Source: Chrysomallon squamiferum | Taxonomy: Eukaryota > Mollusca > Gastropoda > Neomphalida > Peltospiridae | Reading direction: 5' to 3' | Length of the DNA stretch: 64,000 nucleotides | Assembly (NCBI GenBank): GCA_012295275.1 | Contig: CM022665.1 | Location: forward strand, 10,281,476-10,345,475 | Shown here: piece after piece, positions 22,505-34,678 of the stretch | How the letters are laid out: every line of letters starts with the position of its first letter | Position numbering within the stretch: the first letter of the stretch is position 1 | Program-made: the position numbers and the translations under genes | Notes under the pieces: model-generated | Told to the model about the DNA's origin: nothing | What the model saw: only the letters and a program-made list of their open reading frames with translations | The model's database searches: none

Positions 22505-22860
22505 CAGCCAAGGCTATACGCTGAATATCGGGTTTGCTCAAAAACATCTTTGTTTTGATATGAAGTTATTGCTGAAGGCGTCAGTAAATATTTCTTTGTA
22601 TTTTTTTTTTTTTTTTAAATACAGTGAAATGTTTTGATTAATAGACATAACTGGCTTATGTTTTAAATTTATACACATTACTTATTATACAAAAACATGT
22701 ATGTTAATAGTGCGTTTAATCTTGTCTTGTTTATTATCCATCGTACATCGTTCTGTTCATTCCAGCTATTCCAACTATACATCCATCCGTCCTTCTCTCA
22801 TCCATCCGTCCTTCCATTCATCCATCAATCCATGACTATTCTTTGTCTATATGTACTCGC
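22505..22860. other. Non-coding DNA
   Basis: AT-rich with a T-homopolymer at about 22602-22616 and CATC-rich short units at about 22778-22830. No coding evidence. Confidence 0.35.
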
Positions 22861-23090
22861 ACAATCACATATGTGTACATATATACGCACACACATACAT
22901 AGATATGTATACATACACATACGTGCACACATATATATTCAAATATACAAACACTTTAACATATATTTACATACTCACACACATACAGACACACAAACAC
23001 ATACAAAACATATACACACATCTGTACACACATATACGCACATATATAAATACATAAACGTACACACACACACACACACACACACACATT
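22861..23090. repeat. Imperfect CA/CATA array
   Basis: Interrupted CACA and CATA units extend for about 230 bp and end in a perfect (CA)n at about 23063-23088. His/Thr-rich ORFs are repeat translations. Confidence 0.85.
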
Positions 23091-23635
23091 ACTTCACGTT
23101 GATAATTTCAGACATCACGACAAGACCCGTGTAAAAATCACTCAGTCGTGTTTACATAGGTGATGTTTGAGAGAAAACTTTCTTCCCACAGAGTTCTATA
23201 TCATTTGGCGAGGTTGTTCTTGAAAAGCATATCGTTACGACGACAGCCGTGTTCCGATCAACGCAAGACAGATGATAAACACAGCACATGTCATGTATTT
23301 TCGTGTAAACATATTTCTTGCATATGAACCCGTGTCATTCCCAAGCCCACCTGGGTTCTGGTGGTATTTGACGTGACCTTTACCTATGGCGTAGGTACGT
23401 TACCGTATAGACGTGTAGACAGGCCAAGGTCTTTTTGCAATACAACGGTACATAACGTTACATGTATTTACAGACGGAGGAGTTCAGTGTTTACGAGATT
23501 TAAAAAAAAAAAAAAAAAGAAAGTTGTCGATGGAGATTATTATGTACTGTGGAGACTTTTAAATTATTCTTTATAATTCTTTTGATAGTTGAGGTTTAAT
23601 ATTTTATATAAATTAAATTTCTTTCTCATTAAAGT
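23091..23635. other. Non-coding, GC-balanced then AT-rich
   Basis: Unique sequence without a recognisable exon. An A-homopolymer lies at about 23502-23518. Confidence 0.35.
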
Positions 23636-23636
23636 T

Positions 23637-23707
<71 letters not shown>

Positions 23708-23815
23708 TAAAATAGTAATAATAACAACAACAACAACCACAATAATAAAAATGATGATGATGATAATAATAATAATAATAACAACAGCAACAACAACAAC
23801 AGTAATAAAGAGATA
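23636..23815. repeat. (AAT)n/(AAC)n compound triplet array
   Basis: AAT triplets change to AAC and then mix with GAT over 180 bp. ORFs on both strands are homopolymeric amino-acid artefacts. Confidence 0.9.
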
Positions 23816-24163
23816 AATGAGGTAAAAAGAATAAATAATAATAAAAAAAAACAACTTAAAACAGCCTGTAACTTCTGGTAAGAACAAAGTTTCAGTTTAA
23901 TTTTTCGAAGGTTTACGGTATTTGGCGGGATTTTGTAACGACGACATTTACACTTGTCCTTCCGGCAGATTTTCACCCTCAGATGTCAGACATTTTTATT
24001 TTAGCGATCATACAGTGTCACAGTTAGACACAGTTTTGTGTCATCCTTGTTTCGTGCTGTAAGCTAATAATCTGTAATTTTCAGTTTTTATAGCATTTGT
24101 CTTTAGTAGGTGAATAATAATTAGAAATGAATGTTCATTGGAAACGTGTTTGTGTGTCTTCGT
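23816..24163. other. Non-coding DNA with an E2F-type word
   Basis: Unique sequence. It contains an exact TTTGGCGGGA at 23921-23930, one of three exact copies in the window. No coding signal. Confidence 0.35.
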
Positions 24164-24203
<40 letters not shown>

Positions 24204-24345
24204 GCGTGTACACGAGGAACATGATAAAGCAGACATATATGTAGATAGGTAGATAGAGATATAGATATATAAATAGACAGATTGATAGATAAACTGATAG
24301 ACAGACAGATAGATCGACAAATAGACCGACAGATAGATACATAGA
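24164..24345. repeat. (GT)n followed by GATA-rich array
   Basis: (GT)n covers about 24164-24207. An imperfect GATA/GACA tetranucleotide array covers about 24240-24345. Confidence 0.9.
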
Positions 24346-25140
24346 GAATTAGCGCTAAGATAAAATATTTTACGTGTATTTCCTACATACAGAAAAAATT
24401 GATTTTTACTGGACTTTAATATATCACTGGTGGAGCACTGACTGTAACGGGATATAGTCGAAGGAATTCGATTTTGAAACACAACCCTGTCCTCCAATTA
24501 CGTATCAAGTGCTCGCGTGGGCTGGAAAAAGGGAGGAAAAATAAAAAGCGAAAAAAAAAAATAAAAAAAATAAAAATAAAAAGGACTACTGAGGAGCGAT
24601 CGTGCATCATCAACCAGATCTAAGATCTGTTTCCAGTCAGTTATTAGTTATTAATGAGCGGAAACTATCTTCAACAGAACGCCAGTGTCGGTAATGAAGC
24701 AGACGTCGCGGAATACGTTTAAACGCAGACACGTGGACTATGTAATCAACTGGCCGGTAGTTTACTCATCTGGTGTATTAAATAACTAAAGAGAAGGTCA
24801 AGACCTTTCGTCTATCGATATACATCAACGCGGCCAGAGTGATACATTTCATTTGTTAAATAACACTGGTCTGTATCCGCTGCGTAGACGAAATACTCTT
24901 TCCCCGGTCACAGGTCTGGTTCGCATTTCGCAACGAATTATGCCTTTGGCCGTTTCGAAACAGGTAATACGTAGATTACGAAACTTAATTTTCTGCCCGA
25001 GTGATCAGAATTATGTAGGAGATAAAGATGGACATTTTCGAGCAAGGCAAACTTGCCAGAATAATTACAAGAGACATTTTTAGTAAAATTTTAGAGCATT
25101 TAATGACAGTTTTAAAAAAAAAAAAATAATGAAAAGATGG
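24346..25140. other. Non-coding DNA
   Basis: A-rich sequence lies around 24535-24585. The rest is GC-balanced unique sequence to about 25080 containing a 76-codon plus ORF (24853-25083) with no recognisable motif. A CACGTG lies at 24731-24736. Confidence 0.35.
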
Positions 25141-25172
25141 TTGTGATGATGATGATGATGATGATGATGATA
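25141..25172. repeat. (GAT)n microsatellite
   Basis: About nine GAT units, giving a His run on the minus strand. Confidence 0.9.
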
Positions 25173-25513
25173 AAGTTGATAAATGAATAAATAAATAATA
25201 AGAACAAAAAATAAAGATAACTCTCGGGCGCGGTCGATTTCAAGTTCAGTTCCCTTCTGTGGGCTGCATCGGCAAATTCCCATATTGGCCAAAAACACAT
25301 AAACCATCAGCCGTTAATAAGCAGTAACATAACACTGTTTTAGCAGCAGATTTGTCTCTCTCATCATTAGACAGAACTCGGGAAATGCGATACCTAGTAA
25401 CAGTTAACATTAAACCGCTCATTTTTACTTATTCGTTTTTCAGGCTGACAGCTTTTCTAAATCTCTCTAGAGTGTCATCAGATATACGTTACAAGCTAAA
25501 CATTAACAGCGGC

Positions 25514-25615
25514 GAATCCAGAACTTTTCTTCTGTGGAGGGTGGGGCCAGTGTGCGCCGTCCCCACGAGCGGCATATTGAAATAAATAAAGGGGACTTTT
25601 GTCTTTTATTATTAC

Positions 25616-25661
<46 letters not shown>

Positions 25662-25793
25662 TATTATTATTATTATTATAACAACGACATTCTCAACATA
25701 TTTTAAAATCTACAGTTATGACGTTCAGGACCTTACAAAAATTAGAGAGGAAACCCGCTGCCCCGCCACCCATCCTTTCTGGATAAACAGTAA
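25514..25793. mobile_element. Possible MITE-like element with an internal (ATT)n array
   Basis: The ends are loosely inverted: ATCCAGAA followed by a GGGTGG...GGGGC.AG-type G-rich block at 25516-25552, and the reverse complement of ATCCAGAA plus GGGTGGCGGGGCAG at 25756-25785. The interior is dominated by (ATT)n at about 25609-25680. No transposase ORF is present, so at best it would be non-autonomous. The spacing within the two ends differs and no clear target-site duplication is seen. Confidence 0.25.
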
Positions 25794-25879
25794 GGCATCT
25801 TTTATATAAACATAAAAGAACGTATCAAGACTTTTGATGTAAGTTGTAAAGATAACGGGCTATAATACACGAGGCACAG

Positions 25880-25950
25880 TGGATGTGCTAGGGAGAAGTG
25901 ACCCGGCAACCCTTCAGCTTTGTGCTTTATGCTTTAAGCCACAGTAAAAA
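25880..25950 (-). mobile_element. Decayed tRNA-derived SINE head
   Basis: Read on the minus strand, TGTGGCTTAAAGC resembles a pol III A-box. About 40 nt further, GGGTCACTTCTCC sits where the B-box should be, though it is a weak match. An A-homopolymer (25978-26010, plus strand) lies on the A-box side, so it is not a tail of this element. Call rests on spacing and A-box only. Confidence 0.3.
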
Positions 25951-25972
25951 GTATCTCTACGTTAAATATCCT

Positions 25973-25977
<5 letters not shown>

Positions 25978-26013
<36 letters not shown>

Positions 26014-26115
26014 AAGAGAAGAACTAATCTAAGTCTTTATTAGAGACAGAAACATCTCCATTATTTCGCTATCTCAATATTTATACACAGTCAAAAAAAA
26101 AAAAAAAAAAAAATT
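25978..26115. repeat. A-homopolymers
   Basis: Two poly(A) runs, about 33 nt (25978-26010) and about 20 nt (26093-26113). No upstream polyadenylation signal or target duplication ties them to a retrocopy. Confidence 0.85.
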
Positions 26116-26464
26116 AAAATGCATAAATTAAAAAAAAAAGCAACAAAAAAAACTTTATCCTCAAAAACCTGTACAGTCTATTTCCAGAGTATTAAACAAG
26201 TTTAACCGACACCATGACTTTAATATCGATAATAAAATAATAATAATCTGATTTCCCGCTCACACAATAACGTCAGCCTCCATCCCCAATAAAGCCGCAT
26301 GTTTTACAGTCTAACAGAGAGCCTGTCTGTGTAAAATGCACGATGGAGATAATAGTAGGTATAAATCTTATCTACGTGATTTTCTGCCAGCGTGAGTTCT
26401 CGCGTAGTCTATCACGCACTATTGGAAGGACACGAGGCGTAGAGAAAAAGTCTATCAGTTAATA
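26116..26464. other. Non-coding DNA
   Basis: Unique sequence with a TTTCCCGC E2F-type word at 26252-26259 in a short GC-balanced segment (26250-26420). No exon recognised. Confidence 0.35.
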
Positions 26465-26465
26465 A

Positions 26466-26550
26466 GCGCCTTTGTGGCTAAAGTGTTCTCTATTTGACAG
26501 AGTATCAGCCCCATTCTAAAGGTTCTGGGATCGCATAGCAATACTCGCTG
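26466..26550 (+). mobile_element. tRNA-derived SINE relic
   Basis: TTTGTGGCTAAAGTGTTC (about 26471-26488) matches the A-box region of tRNA-like SINEs. AAAGGTTCTGGGATCGCAT (about 26518-26536) matches the T-arm/B-box region at the expected spacing. The B-box has several substitutions, so the copy is old. No tail or target duplication was identified. Confidence 0.45.
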
Positions 26551-26872
26551 TCACTCGAAACTCAAAGAGACCCATTCGTTAAACTCTCTCTTCTTATTAA
26601 AATAAATGTTCTAACACTATATATATATATATATTTAATTTGTCTGTATCTACCATCTTTACAGAATAATAGATGCTCATCGACCGTCTTTATGTAATTT
26701 AAAAAATATATCAAAGTACATTGATGGTTTAACAAAGCAGATTTTCTCTAAAGTAGATCCACACTTATTCTACGTAGTGTACGCCCTTTCATTTAAGAGT
26801 GAATCATAATTTCCACCAAACGTATTTTAATACACATTTCTATAACTAATTACGTGTCCAATTCGACAAATG

Positions 26873-26914
<42 letters not shown>

Positions 26915-26931
26915 AATAAGGTTGCCTTCGG
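26551..26931. other. Non-coding DNA
   Basis: AT-rich with short TA runs near 26615 and a (CA)n array at about 26879-26908. No gene recognised. Confidence 0.4.
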
Positions 26932-26985
26932 AGTGTAGGCCAGTGGGTAGGTACCTTACGCTCGAATCTAGTCGACATTATGAGG
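26932..26985 (+). mobile_element. Internally shortened tRNA-like SINE fragment
   Basis: TAGGCCAGTGGGTAGG (about 26936-26951) resembles an A-box and CGCTCGAATCTAG (about 26959-26971) a B-box. They are only about 23 nt apart instead of about 45, implying an internal deletion or chance. Confidence 0.3.
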
Positions 26986-27463
26986 TTCTCGAATATATAT
27001 ATATATATTTAGGCAAACAAACACGTAAGTATATTCAAACACATTCACACACATAGACACAGTCACGCGAACTAGAACACAGCAGGCACACTGACAGAAC
27101 ACTTAGAAATGCCAAAATGCCAAGTCAGATTCCAAAGATATACTGCAGTGTTACTTCCAGCTATATTTAGTCCGAGGCTTATTTCAAGGAGTATCCATCA
27201 AGACAGAAACATTTATAAGATTTATAACTGACTTGTTTGCCATTTAACAGAACCAACACATTAAGTCGAGTCTGTGTATGACAGAAAAACCATTAGTTAC
27301 TCGGTTCTCATGAAATTCATTTTTCTAAGATGATAATCAATGGTTCGTATGTTTCAGTTAACGTTTGATAAAATCGAATTTCAAAGGTGAAGTTAAATGA
27401 ACAGTAGACAATTATCAGTAAATGTACTTATTATGTGTTAAATTGTGGGATGTCTTATTGTTG
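26986..27463. other. Non-coding DNA
   Basis: A TA run lies at about 26994-27009 and CACA-rich degenerate sequence to 27070. Unique sequence without coding signal follows. Confidence 0.35.
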
Positions 27464-27606
27464 TTGTTACTACTACTATTGCTACTGCTGCTGCTACTAC
27501 TACTTCTGCTGCTACTACTACTGCTACTGCTACTATTACTGCTACTACTACTGATACTACTGCTGCAATTACTACTACGACTAATATTGCTACTACTGCT
27601 ACTATT
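27464..27606. repeat. Compound ACT/TGC triplet array
   Basis: ACT, GCT and ATT triplets are interleaved for about 140 bp. Poly-Leu and poly-Thr ORFs are artefacts. Confidence 0.9.
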
Positions 27607-27858
27607 AGGACACCACTATGTCTAGTACTAATTGTAAGAGCAGCAACGGAACAGCAACATATAACAGTAATAATAAGCTAGTACATTTAGTCTAAACAAT
27701 TTGTCAAGAGAATGTTTGAAAATATGATATACAATGTATGCATCAAACTGAACTTTACAATAAAAGCTGCACAGATGCATGTTACAACATTTCAAATTCA
27801 TCAAATTAAAATTAGAAGAAAAATATTTAAACGAGAAGTTAATAATGGCAGAAACATA

Positions 27859-27930
27859 AAAAAAAGAAGAAGAAGAGAGAAGAAGAAGAAGAAGAAGAAG
27901 AAGAAGAATGAAAAGAAGAAGAAGAAGAAA
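27859..27930. repeat. (GAA)n microsatellite
   Basis: An imperfect GAA/AAG purine array gives Lys-rich plus and Phe/Leu-rich minus ORFs. Long GAA arrays can form triplex DNA. Confidence 0.85.
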
Positions 27931-28847
27931 GAGACGGACAAGATGGAAGGAACAACAACAACGAAAAACAAAGACTGAAAATTTAAATCCGAAACCGTGA
28001 AATTGCCGAGCCCTTCCCAGATGCTGGTATTTATCTTTTGCAAACTGCAACCTAAACTCTAAACGGAGAAATAAAACAAAGATTGCGTGTGTTTCTGTTT
28101 TGAAACATCTTTGCTAAATCTTGATAAAATGTTACAAAAAGCTGATTCAAAGATCATATGTAATGAAAACCATAGAAAGGAAAGGCTTATTCAGGACTGG
28201 GCCCGTGTTTGTCTAATACAGCCAAGAAGAGCAACGTATTTGCACAACAGAGCCAAGAACAGAAATGAGTATGTATGTGCTTGCGTGCGTGCATGTGTGT
28301 ATGATAGCTATGAAAAGCAGTATTTATGTATGAAATCCAAGACCAAGAATGTACGCGTGCTTATGTATGCGCGTGCATGTGCATATATTAAAACAAGAAG
28401 AGCAATTTATGTGGTTATAACTGAGCCACGTATAAACGATGTGTATGTTTATAATATATCAAATATACAGAAGGTTTCGTCTCAAAACTAATAAAGCTGG
28501 CAACACGATATTCGCCTAACGAATCGATTATTCTCCAAAGATGACAAACGTGAAAGGCATTTGAAGCGTTTTCACAGATGTACCTCGGTAATTAGGCGAT
28601 CGTTAAAGCGTTCATAATCAAGAGCGGCAACTGGGTTTGAGGGATGCGTTCGCAAACGTGCACGAGTAGCACGTGGCTGAAAGATAATAGCAAGCAGCGA
28701 AATTTTATCTCCATCATTGGCCAGACTTCAAAGATGGTCGAGCTTATGTTTCTGCCTGTGTGCGAGATCAAAAGAAACGTACGAATTAGGTCTGATCCAG
28801 AAATGATCACACACAGAGGTGTTAGCAGCTAGCTTTTGCTTTTCCTT

Positions 28848-28848
<1 letters not shown>
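27931..28848. other. Non-coding DNA
   Basis: The plus ORF at 28087-28491 (134 codons) is open through non-repetitive sequence, but I recognise no domain and see no supporting splice structure. The segment 28500-28780 is GC-balanced and may be regulatory. A CACGTG is at 28670-28675. Confidence 0.3.
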
Positions 28849-28918
<70 letters not shown>

Positions 28919-29019
28919 TGTCAGAGGTTCTCCGTAATATTATTTTATACATTACTCATATGTCTAAGCTGAAGAACTCTGAAAAAGAAACTGCAAGTTT
29001 TTGTTATATGGTCATGAAA

Positions 29020-29060
<41 letters not shown>
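28849..29060. repeat. (TA)n(CA)n and (GT)n arrays
   Basis: A (TA)(CA) array (28849-28916) and a (GT)n array (29022-29059) lie about 105 bp apart. Because CA and GT are complementary, they can pair as an inverted repeat. Confidence 0.9.
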
Positions 29061-29061
<1 letters not shown>

Positions 29062-29885
29062 ACATACACACTAATATACATGTATATATTTATATTTACA
29101 TATACATAATTATGCATCCTCATCTGTACACACATATACATATATACAATGTACATATGTATGCATACGCACACATATATTATACATGTACAAATGTCTT
29201 TTATAAATTAAATGTATTTACCGTTTGGTCAAATATCTTAAATCATTGTATTTAATATTTTCTATAGTGAGACCGCCCTTTACACTGTTACAAAACATGT
29301 ACATGGTGGCTGTATTTTGTGAGACGACAGTAGAATAAACTTCAAAGCAAATCGATTGGTCGTGTATGCGATGACGTCACGAAACGCAAATAGCGCCACT
29401 TAAAGGCGTACTCATTTCTTCTTCTTCTTCTTTTTTAGTTTTGGTTATACTTTGCTATTAAGAGTGAACGACGAAAACGAACAAACAAACAAACAAGCGA
29501 ACAACAAAACAGCAACAAATAAACAAAAAAAAAAAAAAAAAAAGTAAAATAAAATAAAAATAAAAAGAGACAACCATAACCCCTAAAAAGAAACTTTAGA
29601 AGTATGCAAGATATATTTAGACTATACTTCATACCAACAAGGATATGTATCTAAAGAAGTCCATTGTTATTTGAAACGTCTATGAAACTGTTTTGGCAAG
29701 GGAAACCCCCCAAAAAAAAAAAAAAAAAAAAAAACAAGGATTTTATCAATCACATTATATTAAAATGTTTAGTAATATGTAAGTATTTTTCATACTTTAA
29801 AATTATTTCACTGGTTCCAAATGAATGATTGTTTCCCTTCACCGGATTCAGACTAAGTTACGAAAAAAAACCCACCAATATTTTT
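29061..29885. other. Non-coding DNA
   Basis: Degenerate ACAT/ATAC units run to about 29190. A-homopolymers lie at about 29525-29543 and 29708-29734. No gene is recognised. Confidence 0.4.
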
Positions 29886-29895
29886 CCATCATATG

Positions 29896-29948
29896 TATCT
29901 GTATGTATGTATGTATGTATGTGTGAGTGTGTGTGTGTGTGCGTGTGC

Positions 29949-29987
<39 letters not shown>
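29896..29987. repeat. (GTAT)n(GT)n(TA)n compound array
   Basis: Three simple repeats abut in the order GTAT, GT, TA. Confidence 0.9.
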
Positions 29988-29988
<1 letters not shown>

Positions 29989-30044
29989 TGTTGTTGTTGC
30001 TGTTGTCATTCCAGTCACATTACAGTTTTCTTATAACCGTCATT

Positions 30045-30440
30045 AATTTGTTGCTAGTCGCACGAACGGTGGCGAATTTCTGCTACAACCTGCACGGCGT
30101 CACATAATCCGCCATTAATCAATCCCGTGGTGCCCCGCGCTACGTTTTGGCGGCAATCAGACCAATCAGTTTCTGTTTCCATTATCAGGGTAAGTTGATG
30201 CCGAAAGATTAAAATCAAATGTCAATATAGGATTTCAAGGCTGTTTATCTCAATACTATTTTCGCGATGACAGAGTGCGCCAACTATGAAAGATTAATAA
30301 AAGATTGGCAACTTCAGAGCGAATGAATCAACATAAATCGCCACGTTGGTAATTCTGGAATGACAGATATAAGACCATCCTGGGCGACTGTTTATTGAAC
30401 TTAGCGCCAGGGGTCAAGGTAAAGAAGGGTAATGAAAGTA
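30045..30440. promoter_or_regulatory. Candidate cis-regulatory island
   Basis: This GC-balanced, repeat-free stretch carries a homeodomain-type TTAATCAATC (about 30115-30124), TTTTGGCGGCAA (about 30145-30156), a CCAAT box (30162-30166) and GGGGTCAAGGTAAAG (about 30410-30424). Motif density is lower than in the islands at 9.2, 18.7 and 35.8 kb. No coding signal. Confidence 0.25.
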
Positions 30441-30632
30441 AAACGGGATTCGTAAATTGCACTGGGTTTTATAATCTTACAAGATAATCTCATTAAGTTC
30501 TGCTGTAATTAAAATTTAAAATAACAGTTTACATATAATGCATTTTTTTTTTTAAATTATTATTATTACATTGATACATAGTAAAAAAAAAAAAAAAAAA
30601 AATAAATAAAAAAAAAAAAATAAATAAAAATA

Positions 30633-30685
<53 letters not shown>

Positions 30686-30805
30686 TAATAACAATAATTT
30701 AATTAAGAAATGTTTATAATTCTTTTAGAAGCAATTCTGACAAAAATCGTCAAAAAAATCAGATTTTCTATCATTTTTCTTTTTAAATTATAATTTAGCA
30801 GGAAT
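30441..30805. repeat. A-rich and (AAT)n arrays
   Basis: A/AAT-rich low-complexity sequence runs from about 30582 to 30698. The flanks are AT-rich unique DNA. Confidence 0.8.
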
Positions 30806-30839
30806 ATATTGCGGTACTTTGCAAGCATGAGTGTACGTA

Positions 30840-30911
30840 TGTGTTTACGTATATGTGTGTGTATATGTATGTATATGAATGTCTTTGTGTGTGTGTACGT
30901 ACGTATGTATG

Positions 30912-30978
<67 letters not shown>

Positions 30979-31012
30979 GTGTATGTATGTATGTATGTAT
31001 ATCTATATATGT
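30840..31012. repeat. GTAT/TA/ACGT compound array
   Basis: Imperfect GTAT, then (TA)n at about 30917-30951, then (GTAT)n to about 31000. Poly-Tyr/Val/Cys ORFs here are artefacts. Confidence 0.9.
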
Positions 31013-31962
31013 ACGTAAGTGAGTTTGTGCATGTATTTCGGATGGAATTTGATAAGCTACCCAAAATAATTTCAGATGCACTATGATAAATGCGTATATT
31101 ATACGTTTAGTATATCGTTCTGGTAAAACACACGCACTCGAAGTCAGAATGACAAATCACATGTATGAGTGTTTATTATAAATGATCTTGTCATTTAAAT
31201 TGACTCTTTACGATTTCTCTCTTGCTGTGTGGGAATTTATCACACTGTAACCTTTACCTTAAAGTTTACATTGTCAGATATCATATCTCTTGAAAAAAAG
31301 AAACATAAATAAAAATAAAATAAAGATAAGAAAGTAAGAATGAGTGAGTGAGTGAAATGATGGATGAACGGATGAATGAATACCTAGCATCACCTTAACT
31401 TTTTTTTCTTCTTTAATTTCAAATATTAACAGTTAATTGGTGTTGAACATTTCTAGTTTTGTAGAGTCAAATTAGAGGTGAAACCCGCTGTAGTCTCTGT
31501 AGAGTTACCCTTACCGATTAGCAACCTTGAATCTTTTATACACACCTTCCAACTGACAGGGGGAAAAAAAAGAAAGAAAAAAAAAGAAAAGATATTGCTA
31601 CGAAGTCGAGCCGAGGATATTTGATCCTGCGATTTGTCACTCTTCAGGTCTGTCTCATAACAGCTGATATACAGATCCTCACTAATAAAAAAAGATAAGA
31701 TAGTTTTACATAATGTATGTGAAGTGTACAGTAGTTTAATACCATATCGCGTGTCATCATTTAAAACTTGAAATACGACACGATACATCACGTTTCTAAA
31801 TCATGTGTACTATTATTTTTAAACTGAATAAATCTTGCTCTTTGTTCATTTGATTTCTATTTATTTAATGTCTTTGGGTTTGTTATTTTATTTATCATTA
31901 TTATTGTTTAAATTTAGATTGTTGTTTACATAACTTTCAGTTTCATTTGACCTATTTCATAT
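31013..31962. other. Non-coding DNA
   Basis: AT-rich with a short GAGT/GAAT tetranucleotide patch near 31340-31380. The minus ORF at 31453-31791 has no recognisable domain. Confidence 0.35.
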
Positions 31963-32108
31963 ATATGTATGTATGTACTTACGTACGTACGTACGTACGT
32001 ATGTGTGTGTATGTATGTATGTATGTATGTATGTATGTATTATGTATATGTGTGTTTGTATGTATGTATGTATGTATGTATGTACGTAGTCTCTATGTGT
32101 GTGTGTAT
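31963..32108. repeat. (GTAT)n array with ACGT core
   Basis: GTAT tetranucleotides are interrupted by five ACGT units at about 31981-32001. Confidence 0.9.
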
Positions 32109-32700
32109 TCTCTGTTGTATGATAAAACATGCGCGTGTATTTTTTAAATTAGTATTTACAGACACAAACACGCTTATGCGTATGCTTGAACAATATTTAT
32201 ATTTCATTTACTTCTACTCTCTCTCGGAACCCGCTGATCTTTTCATCGATATTTCTATCAGTTATTCAAAACGAGTTTGCTAATTCAGATCATTATTTCG
32301 CTATTAACATCAACACTGGCATCATGGCTAATCCGTGTCGTGTTTGTTTTCCCTTTGAACCGATCACCAGTGACACAAACAACAGAAAAACAATGTGTTA
32401 TCTCCGTCTGCAATACTTGCATTTTCTTGTCGATTATTTTAAAAGGGCAGTGATGGGTTTTGCTTGTCATTTATTTGATGCCCACTTGTAACAAACACAT
32501 AATAAGGAAAACGGAGATTAGAAAAAGGAGAGAGGAATAATTAAAATGAAGAAAAAAAAAAAAAAAAAAAACAACGTATTTAACTTGTTTGTGGTTTGTG
32601 TATGTAAATATAATGATTTGCTATAGGGAAACAAAAAGTATTGAAAATAACAATGACAGATAAGGCTATGAAAAAAAATCAACAATAAAAAATACGTATG
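32109..32700. other. Non-coding DNA
   Basis: Unique sequence. The overlapping plus ORFs between 32186 and 32491 show no domain. An A-homopolymer is at about 32552-32571. Confidence 0.35.
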
Positions 32701-32882
32701 TACATACATAAATACAAATATACATATATATATATATATATCTAAATATTTTAGTACGTATGCATACATACATACATAATTATTCACATATGTATGTATA
32801 TACAAACATTTGTACATCCATCCATCCATCCATCGATACACACACACATACACACACATATACACCTATAGACACACATATA
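32701..32882. repeat. Imperfect ATAC/TA/CATC/CA array
   Basis: Tetranucleotide ACAT, TA, CATC and CACA units are interleaved. Confidence 0.85.
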
Positions 32883-33335
32883 TCAAAAAGGGTTCGAATG
32901 TGTGAAATAAAGACGAATGGGTAAACACAATAAACAATCAGCCATACTCTGTTACAAAAAATAAAAAATAAAAAATTATTATAAAAAAATGTATGTGCTC
33001 TTTATAAATGTAATATATATAGTCACAGAAATAGAAGTATACGTAGAGACTGTACCTGACTGTTTTTGTTATATATTTGGACCATATGTATTCTGTTTCT
33101 TTCTGTTTGTATCCATAGTGTGTATATGTCTGCGGTTTTGTGTTTCGTTTATGTTTTTATGTAACTGTATCTATATCACTCTCTTTCTGTCTTTCAGTGT
33201 GTCTGTCTCTTTCTTTCTCTCTCTGTCTATTTCTCTGTCTCCGTCTCTCTCTGTTCGTTTCTCTCTTTTTCTTTCTCTTTGCACGTGTGTGTACATGTTT
33301 GTATGTATGTATTTGTTTGTGAGTGTGCATATGTA

Positions 33336-33340
<5 letters not shown>
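32883..33340. other. Non-coding, pyrimidine-rich towards the right
   Basis: Degenerate CTCT/TTTC sequence from about 33170 to 33280 leads into the CT array. No coding evidence. Confidence 0.4.

Positions 33341-33421
<81 letters not shown>
33341..33421. repeat. (CT)n microsatellite
   Basis: Perfect CT array of about 40 units. Arg-Glu and Ser-Leu ORFs are repeat translations. Confidence 0.95.
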
Positions 33422-33426
<5 letters not shown>

Positions 33427-33848
33427 GCAGACACACAAATTATCATTTTAAAGCCAGACATTTAAAAAGCTAACGAGTGCAGTTGTAAGAAATAAAACAC
33501 AGCTGCTAAGTGGCAGTTCTCTCTCTCTAAACTTCTCTCTACACGTTTTCGCGGCATTTTACTCGCTCGGACACGACCATTGCATGCTGGTGGATATTGC
33601 CGCGTTTTCGTTGCAGATCGGTTCTTGCTCTCCGGTTATTATCGATTCTAAATCTATTCTGCCATAAATAAAACGTTACACACCGATTTGTGTATTATGC
33701 AAACACTCGTCGTTTAGATCGTAATGCACTCACACAGGCATCAGTTGTAATCAATTCAAATCTCCGCTCTGGGAAGTGGCGTACAGGGAAATCGAGATAC
33801 GGTTCTAAGCCTGTAATTTATATTTTCCCTCACTGTTACATATTTTAT
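33422..33848. other. Non-coding DNA
   Basis: GC-balanced unique sequence without a recognised feature. Confidence 0.35.
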
Positions 33849-33849
33849 C

Positions 33850-33892
<43 letters not shown>

Positions 33893-33935
33893 TTGTTGGA
33901 TTGATTGATTTATATTTATTTGTTTATTTATTTAT
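33849..33935. repeat. (TTTA)n microsatellite
   Basis: Perfect TTTA array to about 33894, then degenerate units to 33935. Confidence 0.9.
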
Positions 33936-34087
33936 GGCAAAATAACAGTACATTATATGGAACAGACAATAATAAAACATTTTATCTTAGTTCTAAATTT
34001 TTAATATTTTTTTCTTCAAAAACAACTACGTGAAATAACAATATTTTTATGAAACAGTCAATACTGAAACATCTTTTCCCTTTGATA

Positions 34088-34195
34088 AATTATTATTATT
34101 ATTATTGTTATTGTTATTGCCTTTATTATTATTATTATCATCGGTGTTGTTGTTGTTGTTGTTGTTGTTGTTGTCGTCGTTGTTACTGTTATTTT
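34088..34195. repeat. (ATT)n/(GTT)n triplet array
   Basis: ATT triplets followed by GTT triplets. The poly-Leu start of the plus ORF here comes from them. Confidence 0.9.
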
Positions 34196-34640
34196 TAAAA
34201 CATCATAACTCTATATTTACCAAACACAAAATACATACACCTCTGGCAAAGTATGAACAAAATGCAACAATTCATCAGATTAATTATTTAGAACCATTTA
34301 CATATGTTTTGTTACAAGACCTTTCAGAAATTCAGACGAGCATCAAAGTTTTTACAGAGTACTACATTAATGCAAATGTTCCTAAATGGATTCCACTGAA
34401 CCAGCTCGTCTATCAGGTGCGGTTCCATGATTTCAGGAAAGGAGAGGGCGCCATCTTTGTTTCGGATATGATATTTATTAGTAAAATATAATACAGCCTG
34501 GTGAAGCCATGTAACCCCCCACTCCAACCCCAGCACATTTTAAATGGACCGCAGAGTGAAAAATGTCTACCTGCACGTATTGTGTTCTAGACTGGCTGGG
34601 GAACCCGGAATCCGAGAAGAGCTCCAGAAAAGCCCTTGCC

Positions 34641-34678
<38 letters not shown>

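Noticed and set aside
28087-28491. 134-codon plus ORF
   Set aside because: Open through non-repeat DNA, but the translation has no family resemblance and includes GTAT-type repeat translations; not called as a gene.
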